From the NCBI RefSeq assembly GCF_013409065.1, contig NZ_JACBZP010000001.1, positions 1,240,001 to 1,304,000 on the forward strand: a stretch of 64,000 nucleotides of DNA, written 5' to 3'. This document shows positions 16,323-25,117 of this stretch, piece by piece. This DNA is from Spelaeicoccus albus. Lineage in GTDB: Bacteria; Actinomycetota; Actinomycetes; Actinomycetales; Brevibacteriaceae. Within the stretch, counting starts at the first letter, position 1. Each line of letters starts with the position of its first letter. Position numbers and translations under genes: made by a program. The notes under the pieces were generated by a model. That model was not told the DNA's origin. It did no database searches and saw only the letters and a program-made list of their open reading frames with translations.

Positions 16323-17348
16323 GTGAAAGCCGTCAGGATCCATGCCGCGGGCGATTTGCGCGTTGAAGACGTGCCGTATCCGACGCTCCGGCCGGGCGAG
16401 GTCATCGTGCGGATGGAGTGGGGCGGCATTTGCGGGTCCGACCTCTCGTATTGGAAGCACGGCTCGACGGGGACCGCGACGTTGACCGAGCCCATGGTGC
16501 TCGGGCACGAAGTTGCCGGACGGATTGCCGAGGTCGCCGGCGATGTCGCCGGCCTTGAGGTCGGACAGCCGGTCACGGTGCATCCGGCCACGATCGTGCC
16601 CGGGCAGCAGTTGCCGGAGCGGCTGGCCGGCCGCGACAATCTGTATCCCGAGGTCCGGTATTTCGGCTCGGCCGCATTTTCCCCGCACGAGCAGGGCGGG
16701 TTCGCCGAATACCGTGCCGTGGCGGCCGGGCAGATCCGTGCGCTTCCGGACGGCGTGAACACCCGTCAGGGCGCGGTGGCCGAACCGCTGGGCGTGGCCG
16801 TGCATGCGATCAACAGGGCCGGCGGCGTGGCGCGGCGGCGTGTGCTCGTCAACGGGAGCGGGCCGATCGGCGCGCTCGTGGCGGCCGCCGCGCGCCGGAT
16901 GGATGCGGCGTCGGTGATCGTTGCAGACTTGGCCGAGGCGTCGCTGGACGTCGCGCGCACACTGGGCGTCGATCGAACCGTGAACGTGGCTGCGGGGGAA
17001 GCCCTGCCGGAGGACGTCGACGTGACATTTGAGGCGTCCGGGGCACCGGCGTCGCTCGGTGCGGTGTTCAATGCGACGGGGCGCGGCGGCGTGGTGGTGC
17101 AGGTGGGCAACGTGCCGAGCGGAGCGGTGTCGGCCGAGCTGGCCGCGATCGTGACGCGGGAGATTGAATACCGCGGGACGTACCGGTTCGTTGACGAGAT
17201 CTCCGACGCGCTCGACCTGTTGGCCGGCGGTCTCGACGTCGAGCCGTTGCTGACGCATTCGTTCCCGATCGACGACGCTGCCGAGGCGTTCGCCGTCGCG
17301 GGGGACCGGAGTACGGGCAGCAGCAAGGTGATGCTCCAGCTGTCGTAG
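16323..17348 (+). CDS. L-idonate 5-dehydrogenase-like zinc alcohol dehydrogenase
   Basis: Medium-chain dehydrogenase of 341 residues from GTG 16323, chosen because GGAGG lies 6 bases upstream. The catalytic zinc site is recognisable (GICGSDLSYWKHG and GHEVAG), as is a nucleotide-binding glycine motif (NGSGPIGALVAAAA). The stretch EVRYFGSAAFSPHEQGGFAEY is characteristic of IdnD, which oxidises L-idonate to 5-ketogluconate. The lobe that normally carries four structural-zinc cysteines (about residues 85-105) has none. The gene is convergent with a gluconate-type permease, which supports a role in sugar acid metabolism. Confidence 0.82.
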   Translation: MKAVRIHAAGDLRVEDVPYPTLRPGEVIVRMEWGGICGSDLSYWKHGSTGTATLTEPMVLGHEVAGRIAEVAGDVAGLEVGQPVTVHPATIVPGQQLPERLAGRDNLYPEVRYFGSAAFSPHEQGGFAEYRAVAAGQIRALPDGVNTRQGAVAEPLGVAVHAINRAGGVARRRVLVNGSGPIGALVAAAARRMDAASVIVADLAEASLDVARTLGVDRTVNVAAGEALPEDVDVTFEASGAPASLGAVFNATGRGGVVVQVGNVPSGAVSAELAAIVTREIEYRGTYRFVDEISDALDLLAGGLDVEPLLTHSFPIDDAAEAFAVAGDRSTGSSKVMLQLS

Positions 17349-17376
17349 CGTCAGCCGGCGCTGTCATCGACGGCAG

Positions 17377-18732
17377 TCAGACGAAGAGTCCGAGCAGGAG
17401 CACGAAGCCGAGACCGCAAACGGCGATGACGGTTTCAAGTACCGTCCAGGTGGCAAGGGTTTCCTTGACCGAGAGGCCGAAGCTTTCCTTGACGATCCAG
17501 AACCCGGTGTCGTTGACGTGTGAGGCAATGAGGCTGCCGGCGCCGGTGGCCAAGGTGATGAGAGCGAGATTCACGTCGGAGTCCTGGACGAGCGGAATCA
17601 CCAGGCCGGCAGTGGTGAGCGCGGCAACTGTCGCCGACCCTTGGGCGATGCGCACGACCGAGGCGATGATCCACGCAAGTAGCAGCGGGGAGAGAGTGCT
17701 CCCGGCGAACATGTCGGCAACGTAATCGCCGACGCCGCCGTTGATCAGTACTTCCTTGAGCGAGCCGCTGACGCCGATGATCAGCAGCAGCATGCCGACG
17801 GCCTTGACTGACGATTCGGCCGATTCCATCAGCTTGGACATGGGGATCTTGCGGTGGATACCCATGGTGTAGACGGCGAAGAGCACCGAAATGAGCATGA
17901 CGGTGCTGGGTTTGCCGATCATGGCGACGATGCGGAAGGCGAGATTGTCGTCGACGCCGGCGGCCTGTCGGACGAGGTCGGTGATGGTGGCGATCATCAT
18001 GAGGATGACCGGGAAGAGGGCGGTCAGGGCACTGATGCCGAATCCGGGAGTGTCCTCCAGGTCGCGTTGTTCGGCGTCGCCGATGGTGGCCAGGACGCCG
18101 GCCTTTTTGTTCATGGCGAAGGCGCCGGGCGCGTATTTGCGGGCCACCGCGGTGAACAACGGTCCGGCGATGACGACCGTGGGAATGGCGATGATGACGC
18201 CGTAGAGCAGGACCATGCCGAGATTGGCGTGGTATTGGGCAGCGATCACCGTCGGCCCGGGGTGCGGCGGGAGGAACCCATGCATGACGGACAGGCCGGT
18301 GGCCATGGGCAGGCCGAGGTACATCAGCGGCAGCTTCACCTGCTTGGCCATCTGGTACACGATGGGCACTAGCAGCACGATGCCGACCTCGAAGAAGAGC
18401 GCGACGCCGAGAATGAGGGCCACGAGGACGACGGCCCACTGGATGTAGCGCTGTCCGAACTTGCCGACAAGAGTTTCGGCGATGCGTTGGGCGCCTCCGG
18501 AATCGGCGATCAGCTTGCCGAGGATCGCGCCGAACCCGAAGATGAGCCCGACGGAGGCGAGGGTGTCGCCGAATCCTCCTTCGATCGATTCGACGATTTT
18601 CGACACGGGCATCCCGAGAGCGATAGCCGTGAGGAACGAGACGATCACCAGGGCTATGAACGTGTGAACCTTGAATTTGATGATGAGGAGCAGCAATACG
18701 ACTATCGCTGCCGCGACGATGACGAGGGGCAT
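17377..18732 (-). CDS. GntP-family gluconate:H+ symporter
   Basis: A 451-residue permease with 12-14 hydrophobic segments, the length expected for GntP/GntT carriers of gluconate and related sugar acids. The start is ATG 18732; the frame is open further upstream but only MPLVIVAAA begins the family alignment. Diagnostic stretches are HGFLPPHPGPTVIAAQY near residue 140 and GSLIASHVNDTGFWIVKE near residue 400, both typical of GntP. It is convergent with the idonate-dehydrogenase-like gene, so the pair may handle L-idonate or gluconate. The exact substrate is inferred. Confidence 0.92.
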   Translation of the reverse strand: MPLVIVAAAIVVLLLLIIKFKVHTFIALVIVSFLTAIALGMPVSKIVESIEGGFGDTLASVGLIFGFGAILGKLIADSGGAQRIAETLVGKFGQRYIQWAVVLVALILGVALFFEVGIVLLVPIVYQMAKQVKLPLMYLGLPMATGLSVMHGFLPPHPGPTVIAAQYHANLGMVLLYGVIIAIPTVVIAGPLFTAVARKYAPGAFAMNKKAGVLATIGDAEQRDLEDTPGFGISALTALFPVILMMIATITDLVRQAAGVDDNLAFRIVAMIGKPSTVMLISVLFAVYTMGIHRKIPMSKLMESAESSVKAVGMLLLIIGVSGSLKEVLINGGVGDYVADMFAGSTLSPLLLAWIIASVVRIAQGSATVAALTTAGLVIPLVQDSDVNLALITLATGAGSLIASHVNDTGFWIVKESFGLSVKETLATWTVLETVIAVCGLGFVLLLGLFV

Positions 18733-18907
18733 TGTCGGAACTACCTGACTGCATTGGGGAAAGTTGCGCGTCCATCTTGGCAGCGAGCGCGAGGGGCGCG
18801 CCGGCGATCCCACGGTGTGGACACCGCCGGCACGGCATGGGGAAGCTTGTGCGAGACATGAGGTGCCCGTACCGAATCTCTCACGCGGTGGCTGAAGTAC
18901 CGGAAGT

Positions 18908-18921
18908 ATTCCGTCCGGAAT
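18908..18921. promoter_or_regulatory. Small palindrome in divergent spacer (possible operator)
   Basis: ATTCCGTCCGGAAT has 6-nt inverted arms around TC. It lies in the 208-base spacer between the gluconate permease and the cyclase-fold gene, about 20 bases before the latter's ATG. A short palindrome like this can arise by chance, so the regulatory role is only a suggestion. Confidence 0.25.
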
Positions 18922-18940
18922 TGGGGTTAGTGTCGCGAGC

Positions 18941-19924
18941 ATGAATACTGACACAGCTTCACAAGACAACGTGACGACATGGCTGCTGGACGCCGATCCG
19001 GCGATCACGTGGCAAGCGCTTCGCGACCTGACCGACGCATCGGCCGCCGCCGTCACGGCCGAACGCGCCCGCGTGGCGGAGACCGGGTGGGGCAGGCGGC
19101 TGCTCGACCTGCAGGACGACGGCCAGTGGGCGGGCGGCGCCTGCTTCCCCGGCCGGGGCTGGCGACCGACCGGCCCGGCCGTTGGCGACCCGGACGGTCA
19201 ACCGTGGGTCGCCACGATGCCCACGTTGCGCCTGTTGCGAGAATTCGGCATCGACCCGGCGGACCGCGCGGTGCGCGAGGCGGTGAACGGCGTCCGGGAA
19301 CAATCGACGTGGGAGCATGCCGGTCAGCGATTCTTTGACGGCGAGGTGGAACCGTGCATCAACGGCGACACTGTCGCGGTCGGTGCGTACTTCGGGGAAA
19401 ACGTCGACGGTGTCGCCCAGCGGCTGATCGGGGAGCAGCTCGAGGACGGCGGCTGGAACTGCGAGGCCGAGAACGGGTCGATCAGATCGTCGTTCCATTC
19501 CACGATCTGCGTGTTGGATGGCCTGCTGGAATACGAGCGCGCCGGCGGACAGGTGCCCGTTGCCGATGCGCGGCGGCGTGGTGAGGAATATCTGCTGACG
19601 CGCGGCCTGTTCCGCCGAGCAAGCACCGGAGAGGTCGTCGACGGAGACTGGTTGCAGTTCTCGTTCCCCACGCATTGGCATTACGACGTTTTGCGTGGGC
19701 TCGACTACTTCCGGACAGTTGGCGGTACGCCCGATCCACGGCTCGCCGAAGCAGTTGAGCACGTGCGCTCCAAGCGCCGGCCCGATGGCACCTGGGCGCT
19801 GGAGAATACGCACCCGGGTCTCGTGCACTTCGAACTTGAAGACGGCGATGGTAAGCCGAGCCGGTGGAACACGTTGCGGGCGAAGCGCGTCCTACGCTGG
19901 TACGACGCCGCGCGGCCTGCCTGA
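18941..19924 (+). CDS. Alpha/alpha-barrel (terpenoid cyclase-fold) protein of unknown function
   Basis: A 327-residue soluble protein with several QxxDGxW-like repeats spaced along the chain: LQDDGQWAGG (about residue 58), LEDGGWNCEAENGS (about 167), and RRPDGTWALEN near the C-terminus. These resemble the repeats of squalene-cyclase/prenyltransferase folds, in which they stabilise an alpha/alpha barrel. There is no DxDD or other obvious catalytic aspartate motif, so enzymatic cyclase activity should not be assumed. Actinobacterial homologues are generally annotated as hypothetical or squalene-cyclase-like. Neighbouring genes give no functional clue. Confidence 0.75.
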   Translation: MNTDTASQDNVTTWLLDADPAITWQALRDLTDASAAAVTAERARVAETGWGRRLLDLQDDGQWAGGACFPGRGWRPTGPAVGDPDGQPWVATMPTLRLLREFGIDPADRAVREAVNGVREQSTWEHAGQRFFDGEVEPCINGDTVAVGAYFGENVDGVAQRLIGEQLEDGGWNCEAENGSIRSSFHSTICVLDGLLEYERAGGQVPVADARRRGEEYLLTRGLFRRASTGEVVDGDWLQFSFPTHWHYDVLRGLDYFRTVGGTPDPRLAEAVEHVRSKRRPDGTWALENTHPGLVHFELEDGDGKPSRWNTLRAKRVLRWYDAARPA

Positions 19925-20041
19925 AATTGCCGGAGGACGCCAAACCGCACGTGGGAGGTGCCCTCGACCGGTTCGACCGAGCTCTTGGACGTAGGATCGA
20001 CAAACACGGCGAGTAGCAGGCCACGAGGTGGAGGACACGCA

Positions 20042-21622
20042 ATGGGTAGATTTCTCATCATCACGATTCTCGCCGTAGTAATAGTCATAGTCGGCTGGGC
20101 GGCGATCATCGGCTCATGGGCCTGGCTGGTCGTCGTGGTCGTCCTGTTGGCGTTCTTGGGCGTCGGAATCTATGACCTGCTCCAAAAGAAGCATTCGGTA
20201 CTGCGCAACTATCCCATCATCGGCCATATGCGCTACCTGCTGGAGAGTGTCCGCCCGGAACTGCAGCAATACTTCATCGAACGAAACTGGGACGGTCGCC
20301 CGTTCGACCGCGATATTCGCTCGGTCGTGTATCAGCGCGCCAAAGGCATTCACGGGGAACAGGCCTTCGGCACTGAACGCGACGTCAATGCGACCGGATA
20401 CGAGTACCTCGTCCATTCGCCGGTGCCGCTGGACGAGCCAAAAGAAGTGCCGCGGGTGAACGTTGGCGGACCGGATTGCAGCAGGCCCTACAACATGGCG
20501 TTGATGAACGTGTCGGCCATGAGTTTCGGGTCGCTGTCCGCAAATGCCATCCGCGCCCTGAATGCCGGTGCGAAAATGGGTGGGTTCGCCCACGACACCG
20601 GCGAGGGCGGACTGTCCCCGTATCACCTTGAAAACGGCGGGGACCTGGTCTGGGAGATCGGATCGGGCTATTTCAGTACGCGCACGAAGGACGGCGATTT
20701 CGACCCGGAACAATTCAAGGAGAATGCGGCTCACGACCAGGTGAAATGTGTGTCGCTGAAATTGAGTCAAGGAGCCAAGCCGGGCATCGGCGGTGTGCTG
20801 CCGGCCGCGAAGGTCAACGCTGAGATCGCTCGAACGCGCGGCATCCCCGAGGGGCAAAAATGCGTGAGCCCACCCGGACACAAGGTCTTTCATACGCCGA
20901 CCGAGTTGATCGAATTCATCGCGCGAATGCGTGAGATGTCCGGTGGAAAGCCCGCCGGATTCAAGCTGTGCGTCAGCTCGCGTCGACACGTATTGGCCAT
21001 GTGCAAGGCGATGATTGAGGTAGGTACGGCGCCCGATTTCATCATCGTCGACGGTTCCGAGGGTGGTACCGGGGCAGCGCCGCTGGAATACGAGGATCAC
21101 GTCGGGACGCCGTTGACCGACGGCCTGATGATTGTGCACAACGCGCTCGTCGGAGCTGGACTGCGCGACAAGGTGCGGGTGGGCGCCAGCGGAAAGGTGG
21201 CGGCCGGCAACGACATCGTCAAGCGACTCATTCAGGGGGCCGACTATACGAATTCGGCGCGAAGCATGATGATGGCCGTTGGCTGTATTCAGGCACAGTT
21301 GTGTCATACCGGTAAGTGTCCGGTCGGGGTGGCGACTCAGGATCCGCGGCGCGCCCGTGCCCTCGTGGTTCCCGATAAGAGCGTCCGGGTGAAGCAATAC
21401 CAGGAAGCGACAGTGCAGCAAGCCGCCAAGATCATGGCGTCGATGGGTACGTATGATCCGGGCACGTTGACGCCGCACCAACTGCGCAGAAACGTCTCTC
21501 CGACCCAGAACCTCTCATACGCCGAGCTCTACGAATGGCTCGAGTTCGGTCAGCTCCTGACCGATGCACCGAAATCGTGGCGGTCGGATTGGGAATCCGC
21601 CAGCTGTGACACCTTTGCGTGA
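20042..21622 (+). CDS. FMN-binding glutamate synthase-like protein with membrane anchor
   Basis: A 526-residue protein whose main part (about residue 90 onward) is the FMN-binding domain of glutamate synthase, recognised by MSFGSLSANAIRALN, GEGGLSPYH, VDGSEGGTGAAPL and the CHTGKCPVGVATQDP cysteine cluster region. The N-terminus carries two membrane helices (about residues 5-20 and 22-40), so it is probably membrane bound. It has no amidotransferase domain, as in the stand-alone GltB2-type family, whose true reaction is often unknown. The start is ATG 20042 behind GTGGAGGA. It is 30 bases upstream of a PoxB-like gene and probably in the same operon. Confidence 0.88.
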   Translation: MGRFLIITILAVVIVIVGWAAIIGSWAWLVVVVVLLAFLGVGIYDLLQKKHSVLRNYPIIGHMRYLLESVRPELQQYFIERNWDGRPFDRDIRSVVYQRAKGIHGEQAFGTERDVNATGYEYLVHSPVPLDEPKEVPRVNVGGPDCSRPYNMALMNVSAMSFGSLSANAIRALNAGAKMGGFAHDTGEGGLSPYHLENGGDLVWEIGSGYFSTRTKDGDFDPEQFKENAAHDQVKCVSLKLSQGAKPGIGGVLPAAKVNAEIARTRGIPEGQKCVSPPGHKVFHTPTELIEFIARMREMSGGKPAGFKLCVSSRRHVLAMCKAMIEVGTAPDFIIVDGSEGGTGAAPLEYEDHVGTPLTDGLMIVHNALVGAGLRDKVRVGASGKVAAGNDIVKRLIQGADYTNSARSMMMAVGCIQAQLCHTGKCPVGVATQDPRRARALVVPDKSVRVKQYQEATVQQAAKIMASMGTYDPGTLTPHQLRRNVSPTQNLSYAELYEWLEFGQLLTDAPKSWRSDWESASCDTFA

Positions 21623-21652
21623 CAATCGCCGAAGCATTGAGGAGAAGACGTC

Positions 21653-23371
21653 ATGACAACAGTTGCCGAGCAAATCGTCGACGCACTGAGCCAGCACAAG
21701 GTGACAACCGCTTGGGGCGTGGTAGGCGACGCTCTGAATCCGATAACCGACGCCATCCGCAGGAACGACGAGATCGAATGGATCGGCGTCCGGCACGAGG
21801 AGGCCGCTGCTTTTGCGGCCGGCGCGCAAGCACAGCTGACGGGCAGGCTCGGAGTGTGCATGGGAACCGTCGGGCCGGGATCGGTGCACTTGTTGAACGG
21901 GTTGTACGACGCGAAGAAGTCGCATGCCCCCGTGCTGGCCATTTGCGGTCAAGTACCCACGCCGGACATCGGCAGCGACTTCTTCCAGGAAGTGAACAAT
22001 GACGTGTTGTTCAGCGACGTCGCGGTGTTCGCCCATACCGTCACTGCGGCGAGTCAGATGCCGTATCTGCTTGAGCAGGCGGTCAACGCGGCAATGGCGG
22101 AGGAAGGGGTTGCGGTGCTGACGGTCCCCGGAGATGTGGGCAGCCTCGACGTGGAAAATGCCCGTCGTCCGCAGTTCGCCCCGTATGCGGCACCGGCCGC
22201 CGCCCCCGACGTGCAGGTATCCGCGGCGGCGGACGTCCTGAATGAGGCCGAGAACGTGACGTTGCTGGTGGGGATGGGCGCTCGCGATGCTCGCGGTGAA
22301 GTGCTGGAGCTCGCAGAGCGGCTGCAATCGCCAATGGTTGTCACGTTGAAGGCGAAGGAAGGGCTGGAAAAGGACAACCCCTATCAGGTCGGCCAGACCG
22401 GCCTGATCGGTAACCCCGCGGCCGCGAAGGCACTCGACGACGCGGATGTGCTCGTGATGCTGGGCACCGATTTCCCGTATCGGAACTGGTATCCGAAGGA
22501 TAAGACGGTTATTCAACTCGACAATCGTATCGAGCACATAGGACGCCGCGTCGGGGTGCAACACTCGCTCGTCGGCCATGTGCAACCGACCGTGAAGGAG
22601 CTGCTGAAGCGTCTCGCCGGCGATAGGTCGGCCAAACATCTGGAGAAGGCGCGCAAATCGTTTGCCACTTGGCAGAAGCATCAGAACAAGCTCGCCGATC
22701 CGGATCATGACGACTCGATTCTCGGTAAGATTCGCAGCATCGGCGACAACCCGGACGAACGGATCCGACCGGAGATCGTCGCTGCAGCACTGCATGAGCA
22801 CGCCGCGTCCGACGCCATTTTCACCACCGACACCGGCATGTCCACCGTGTGGCTTTCCCGCTTCGTTACGATGACGGGCGACCGTCGCCTGCTCGGTTCG
22901 TACAACTTGGGCTCAATGGCGAACGCGATGCCGCAAGCCCTGGGAGCGCAGGCGCTCGATCGCCATCGTCAGGTGATCGCGTGTTGCGGCGATGGTGGCC
23001 TGATGATGTTGTTGGGCGATTTACGTACAGCTGTCACCTACGGGCTGCCGGTGAAGTTCGTCGTGCACAACAACGGACGACTCGGCATGGTGAAACTCGA
23101 GCAGGAGGAAGGCGGGCTGCCCGAGTTCGGAACCGAACTGGACAACCCGAACATCGCCGAGGTCGCTACCGCCATGGGAGTGAAGTCGACGCGCGTGACG
23201 GACCCGGACAGCCTTGACGACGCAGTCCGCGAAGCCTTGGACACCGACGGGCCGGTATTGCTGGACGTCGTGACCAATCCGGACGAAGTGTCCTTGCCTC
23301 CGAAGGTCACGCCGGCGGAGGCGTGGGGATTCGCCATCGCCAAATCGACGGAATTCATCGAAAGCGCCTGA
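21653..23371 (+). CDS. poxB: Thiamine-diphosphate enzyme, pyruvate:quinone oxidoreductase (PoxB)-like
   Basis: A 572-residue ThDP enzyme, the same length as E. coli PoxB, which decarboxylates pyruvate to acetate and passes electrons to quinone. The N-terminal domain has the catalytic glutamate in GVRHEEAAAFAAGAQA (about residue 51), the FAD-type middle domain follows, and the C-terminal ThDP motif starts at GDGGLMMLLGDL with NN 27 residues later. The start ATG 21653 follows a GAGGAGAAG ribosome site. It sits behind the glutamate-synthase-like gene. A pyruvate oxidase using oxygen or another 2-oxoacid enzyme of this superfamily is the alternative. Confidence 0.88.
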   Translation: MTTVAEQIVDALSQHKVTTAWGVVGDALNPITDAIRRNDEIEWIGVRHEEAAAFAAGAQAQLTGRLGVCMGTVGPGSVHLLNGLYDAKKSHAPVLAICGQVPTPDIGSDFFQEVNNDVLFSDVAVFAHTVTAASQMPYLLEQAVNAAMAEEGVAVLTVPGDVGSLDVENARRPQFAPYAAPAAAPDVQVSAAADVLNEAENVTLLVGMGARDARGEVLELAERLQSPMVVTLKAKEGLEKDNPYQVGQTGLIGNPAAAKALDDADVLVMLGTDFPYRNWYPKDKTVIQLDNRIEHIGRRVGVQHSLVGHVQPTVKELLKRLAGDRSAKHLEKARKSFATWQKHQNKLADPDHDDSILGKIRSIGDNPDERIRPEIVAAALHEHAASDAIFTTDTGMSTVWLSRFVTMTGDRRLLGSYNLGSMANAMPQALGAQALDRHRQVIACCGDGGLMMLLGDLRTAVTYGLPVKFVVHNNGRLGMVKLEQEEGGLPEFGTELDNPNIAEVATAMGVKSTRVTDPDSLDDAVREALDTDGPVLLDVVTNPDEVSLPPKVTPAEAWGFAIAKSTEFIESA

Positions 23372-23392
23372 CTCACCGGGAAACGCCAGGCA

Positions 23393-23456
23393 AAACGCGC
23401 CGTGGCGTCGGGAACGCGCCGTCATGACGACGCGTTCCCGACGCCACGGCGCGTTT
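23393..23456. terminator. Long bidirectional hairpin between convergent genes
   Basis: Perfect 26-nt inverted arms (23393-23418 and 23431-23456) flank a 12-nt loop that itself contains a small palindrome. It lies between the poxB-like stop and the MFS pump stop, where a two-way terminator is expected. There is no T-run, as is common for actinobacterial terminators. Confidence 0.75.
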
Positions 23457-23510
23457 CACGATGGTACGACGCCGTGCAGCCGGGCTGAGCGTCTTGCCTC
23501 CCGCTCTCCG

Positions 23511-24704
23511 TCAGGAAGCCTCCGGACGCTGCAGCAGCGGCCTCGCGCCGACAAAACCCGTGAGCATGGCGACGACCGAGAAGCCCGGCACGACGAGGAA
23601 CGCCGTGTGCGCGTCAAAGGCGTCGACGGCTTGACCGGCGACGGCCGACCCGGCCGAGATACCGATGCCCAGCGCCGTGCTGATCCAGGCGAGGGCTTCG
23701 GTCAACTGCTCGGGCCGGGCGTACGCCTGCACTACTGCGTTTCCGCCGATGATGGTCGGGGCGACCGAGATGCCGATGCCGAAGAGTGTGGCCGTCACGA
23801 AGAACACGTTGCCCGATAGCGGCAGCCCGGCCGACATGACGGCCAAGAGTGCAAGCGTGACGATGAGGCGGACGCCGTCCTTCGACTTCCACTGCACCGA
23901 GCCATAGACGAACCCGGCGAGCAGAGAGCCGAGTGCCAGCACGGCGAGTAGGAGGCCGGAGTACCCGGCGATCCCCAGCTCACGCGTATAGGCGACGACT
24001 ACGACGTCCACGGCTCCAAGGCCCGAGCCGGCGAAGATGAACGCGAAAATCACGACGAGCACGGCGGGGATGCGCAGGACCGATCCGCCGGTCCCGGACT
24101 TCGACCCGGTAGGCGCCGGCTCGGTACTGCGCTGCGAATACAAGATCGTGCTGCCGACGGCCACGGCCAGCAGGGCGGTGACCATGCCTGCCGCTGGATG
24201 GATCCGGGCGGCCAGGGTTGTGACAAGGATCGGGCCGATCATGAAGACCATCTCGTCGACCATGGCCTCCCACGAGAACGCGGTGTGCCGCTGCGCCGGG
24301 TTTGCCGTCACGTGCACCCACCGGGCGCGAACGAGCGAACCGACGGATCCGACGGCAGCACCGGCGATCACGGCCGCCAGGATGAGCACCCAAGCGTCGA
24401 GTTCGACTATCGCAGCAGCGATCAGCCCGGCGAGCGCCAGGGAATGCACGACGGCGGCCGGCACCATGACCTTCCGCTGTCCGTGTCGGTCGACGAACCG
24501 GGCAAGGGACGGCGAGCACACGGCTCGGGCGATCATGAACGCTGCCGCGACGGCGCCGGCCAAGCTGTACGAACCGCTGGTGTACGACACCAGCACGATC
24601 GCGCCCAGGCTGATCATCGAAATCGGCAATCGGGCCAGCAAGCCGGCGGCAGAAAATGCGAGAGCTCCGGGAAGGGAAAGGATTTCGCGGAACGGACGCA
24701 GCAT
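23511..24704 (-). CDS. MFS transporter
   Basis: A 397-residue major facilitator protein with 12 predicted helices. The loop between helices 2 and 3 carries FVDRHGQRKVM, matching the MFS loop motif (G/D-x-x-x-D-R-x-G-R-R/K). It starts MLRPFREILSLPGALAF, a start common in actinobacterial drug- or metabolite-efflux members of the YbfB/CynX-like group. It is divergent from a small unknown gene and convergent with poxB. Substrate unknown. Confidence 0.88.
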   Translation of the reverse strand: MLRPFREILSLPGALAFSAAGLLARLPISMISLGAIVLVSYTSGSYSLAGAVAAAFMIARAVCSPSLARFVDRHGQRKVMVPAAVVHSLALAGLIAAAIVELDAWVLILAAVIAGAAVGSVGSLVRARWVHVTANPAQRHTAFSWEAMVDEMVFMIGPILVTTLAARIHPAAGMVTALLAVAVGSTILYSQRSTEPAPTGSKSGTGGSVLRIPAVLVVIFAFIFAGSGLGAVDVVVVAYTRELGIAGYSGLLLAVLALGSLLAGFVYGSVQWKSKDGVRLIVTLALLAVMSAGLPLSGNVFFVTATLFGIGISVAPTIIGGNAVVQAYARPEQLTEALAWISTALGIGISAGSAVAGQAVDAFDAHTAFLVVPGFSVVAMLTGFVGARPLLQRPEAS

Positions 24705-24756
24705 TGCTCCATTATCGCCGCACGGAGCCCGTGCCGTCTCGGATTAATATCGGGGC

Positions 24757-25092
24757 ATGGCGAACATACTCATGGACGACGACACCGTCACCGTTTCCTT
24801 GTCGGCGCTGGAGAAAGTCGAGGCTCTGCACGGAGATGTCAGTGTTGCCCGGTCGGCGATCGTCGGGATACACGAAGTGCCCGATGGGCTGGCCGAAGTG
24901 CACGGTGTGCGCTTACCCGGCACCGGACTGCCCGGAATGATCCTTGTCGGAACTTTCCGCGAGCCCGATCGGCGGACGTTCGCGGTCTGTCACGGTGCAA
25001 ACCCGGCGGTGGTGTTCGATCTCAAAGGCGAACACTTCGATCGACTGGTCGTCACGGTGGACAACCCGGAAGCGCTTGTCGGGCTCGAATAG
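24757..25092 (+). CDS. Conserved small protein of unknown function
   Basis: A 111-residue protein without signal or membrane segment, predicted to be mostly beta-strand with a repeated hydrophobic/glycine pattern (VRLPGTGLPGMILVGTF, then VVFDLKGEHFDRLVVTV). Its composition resembles small PH-like barrel proteins of actinobacteria, but I cannot name a family. A TAATAT box (24745-24750) lies 6 bases before the ATG and no ribosome site is seen, so the mRNA may be leaderless. It is divergent from the MFS gene. Confidence 0.7.
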   Translation: MANILMDDDTVTVSLSALEKVEALHGDVSVARSAIVGIHEVPDGLAEVHGVRLPGTGLPGMILVGTFREPDRRTFAVCHGANPAVVFDLKGEHFDRLVVTVDNPEALVGLE

Positions 25093-25117
25093 CCGATTCA
25101 CAAGACGGCTCGGTGAC

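Noticed and set aside
17377-19056. 559-residue frame for the gluconate permease
   Set aside because: The family alignment begins at ATG 18732; the upstream part crosses the start region of the divergent gene and has no signal or domain.
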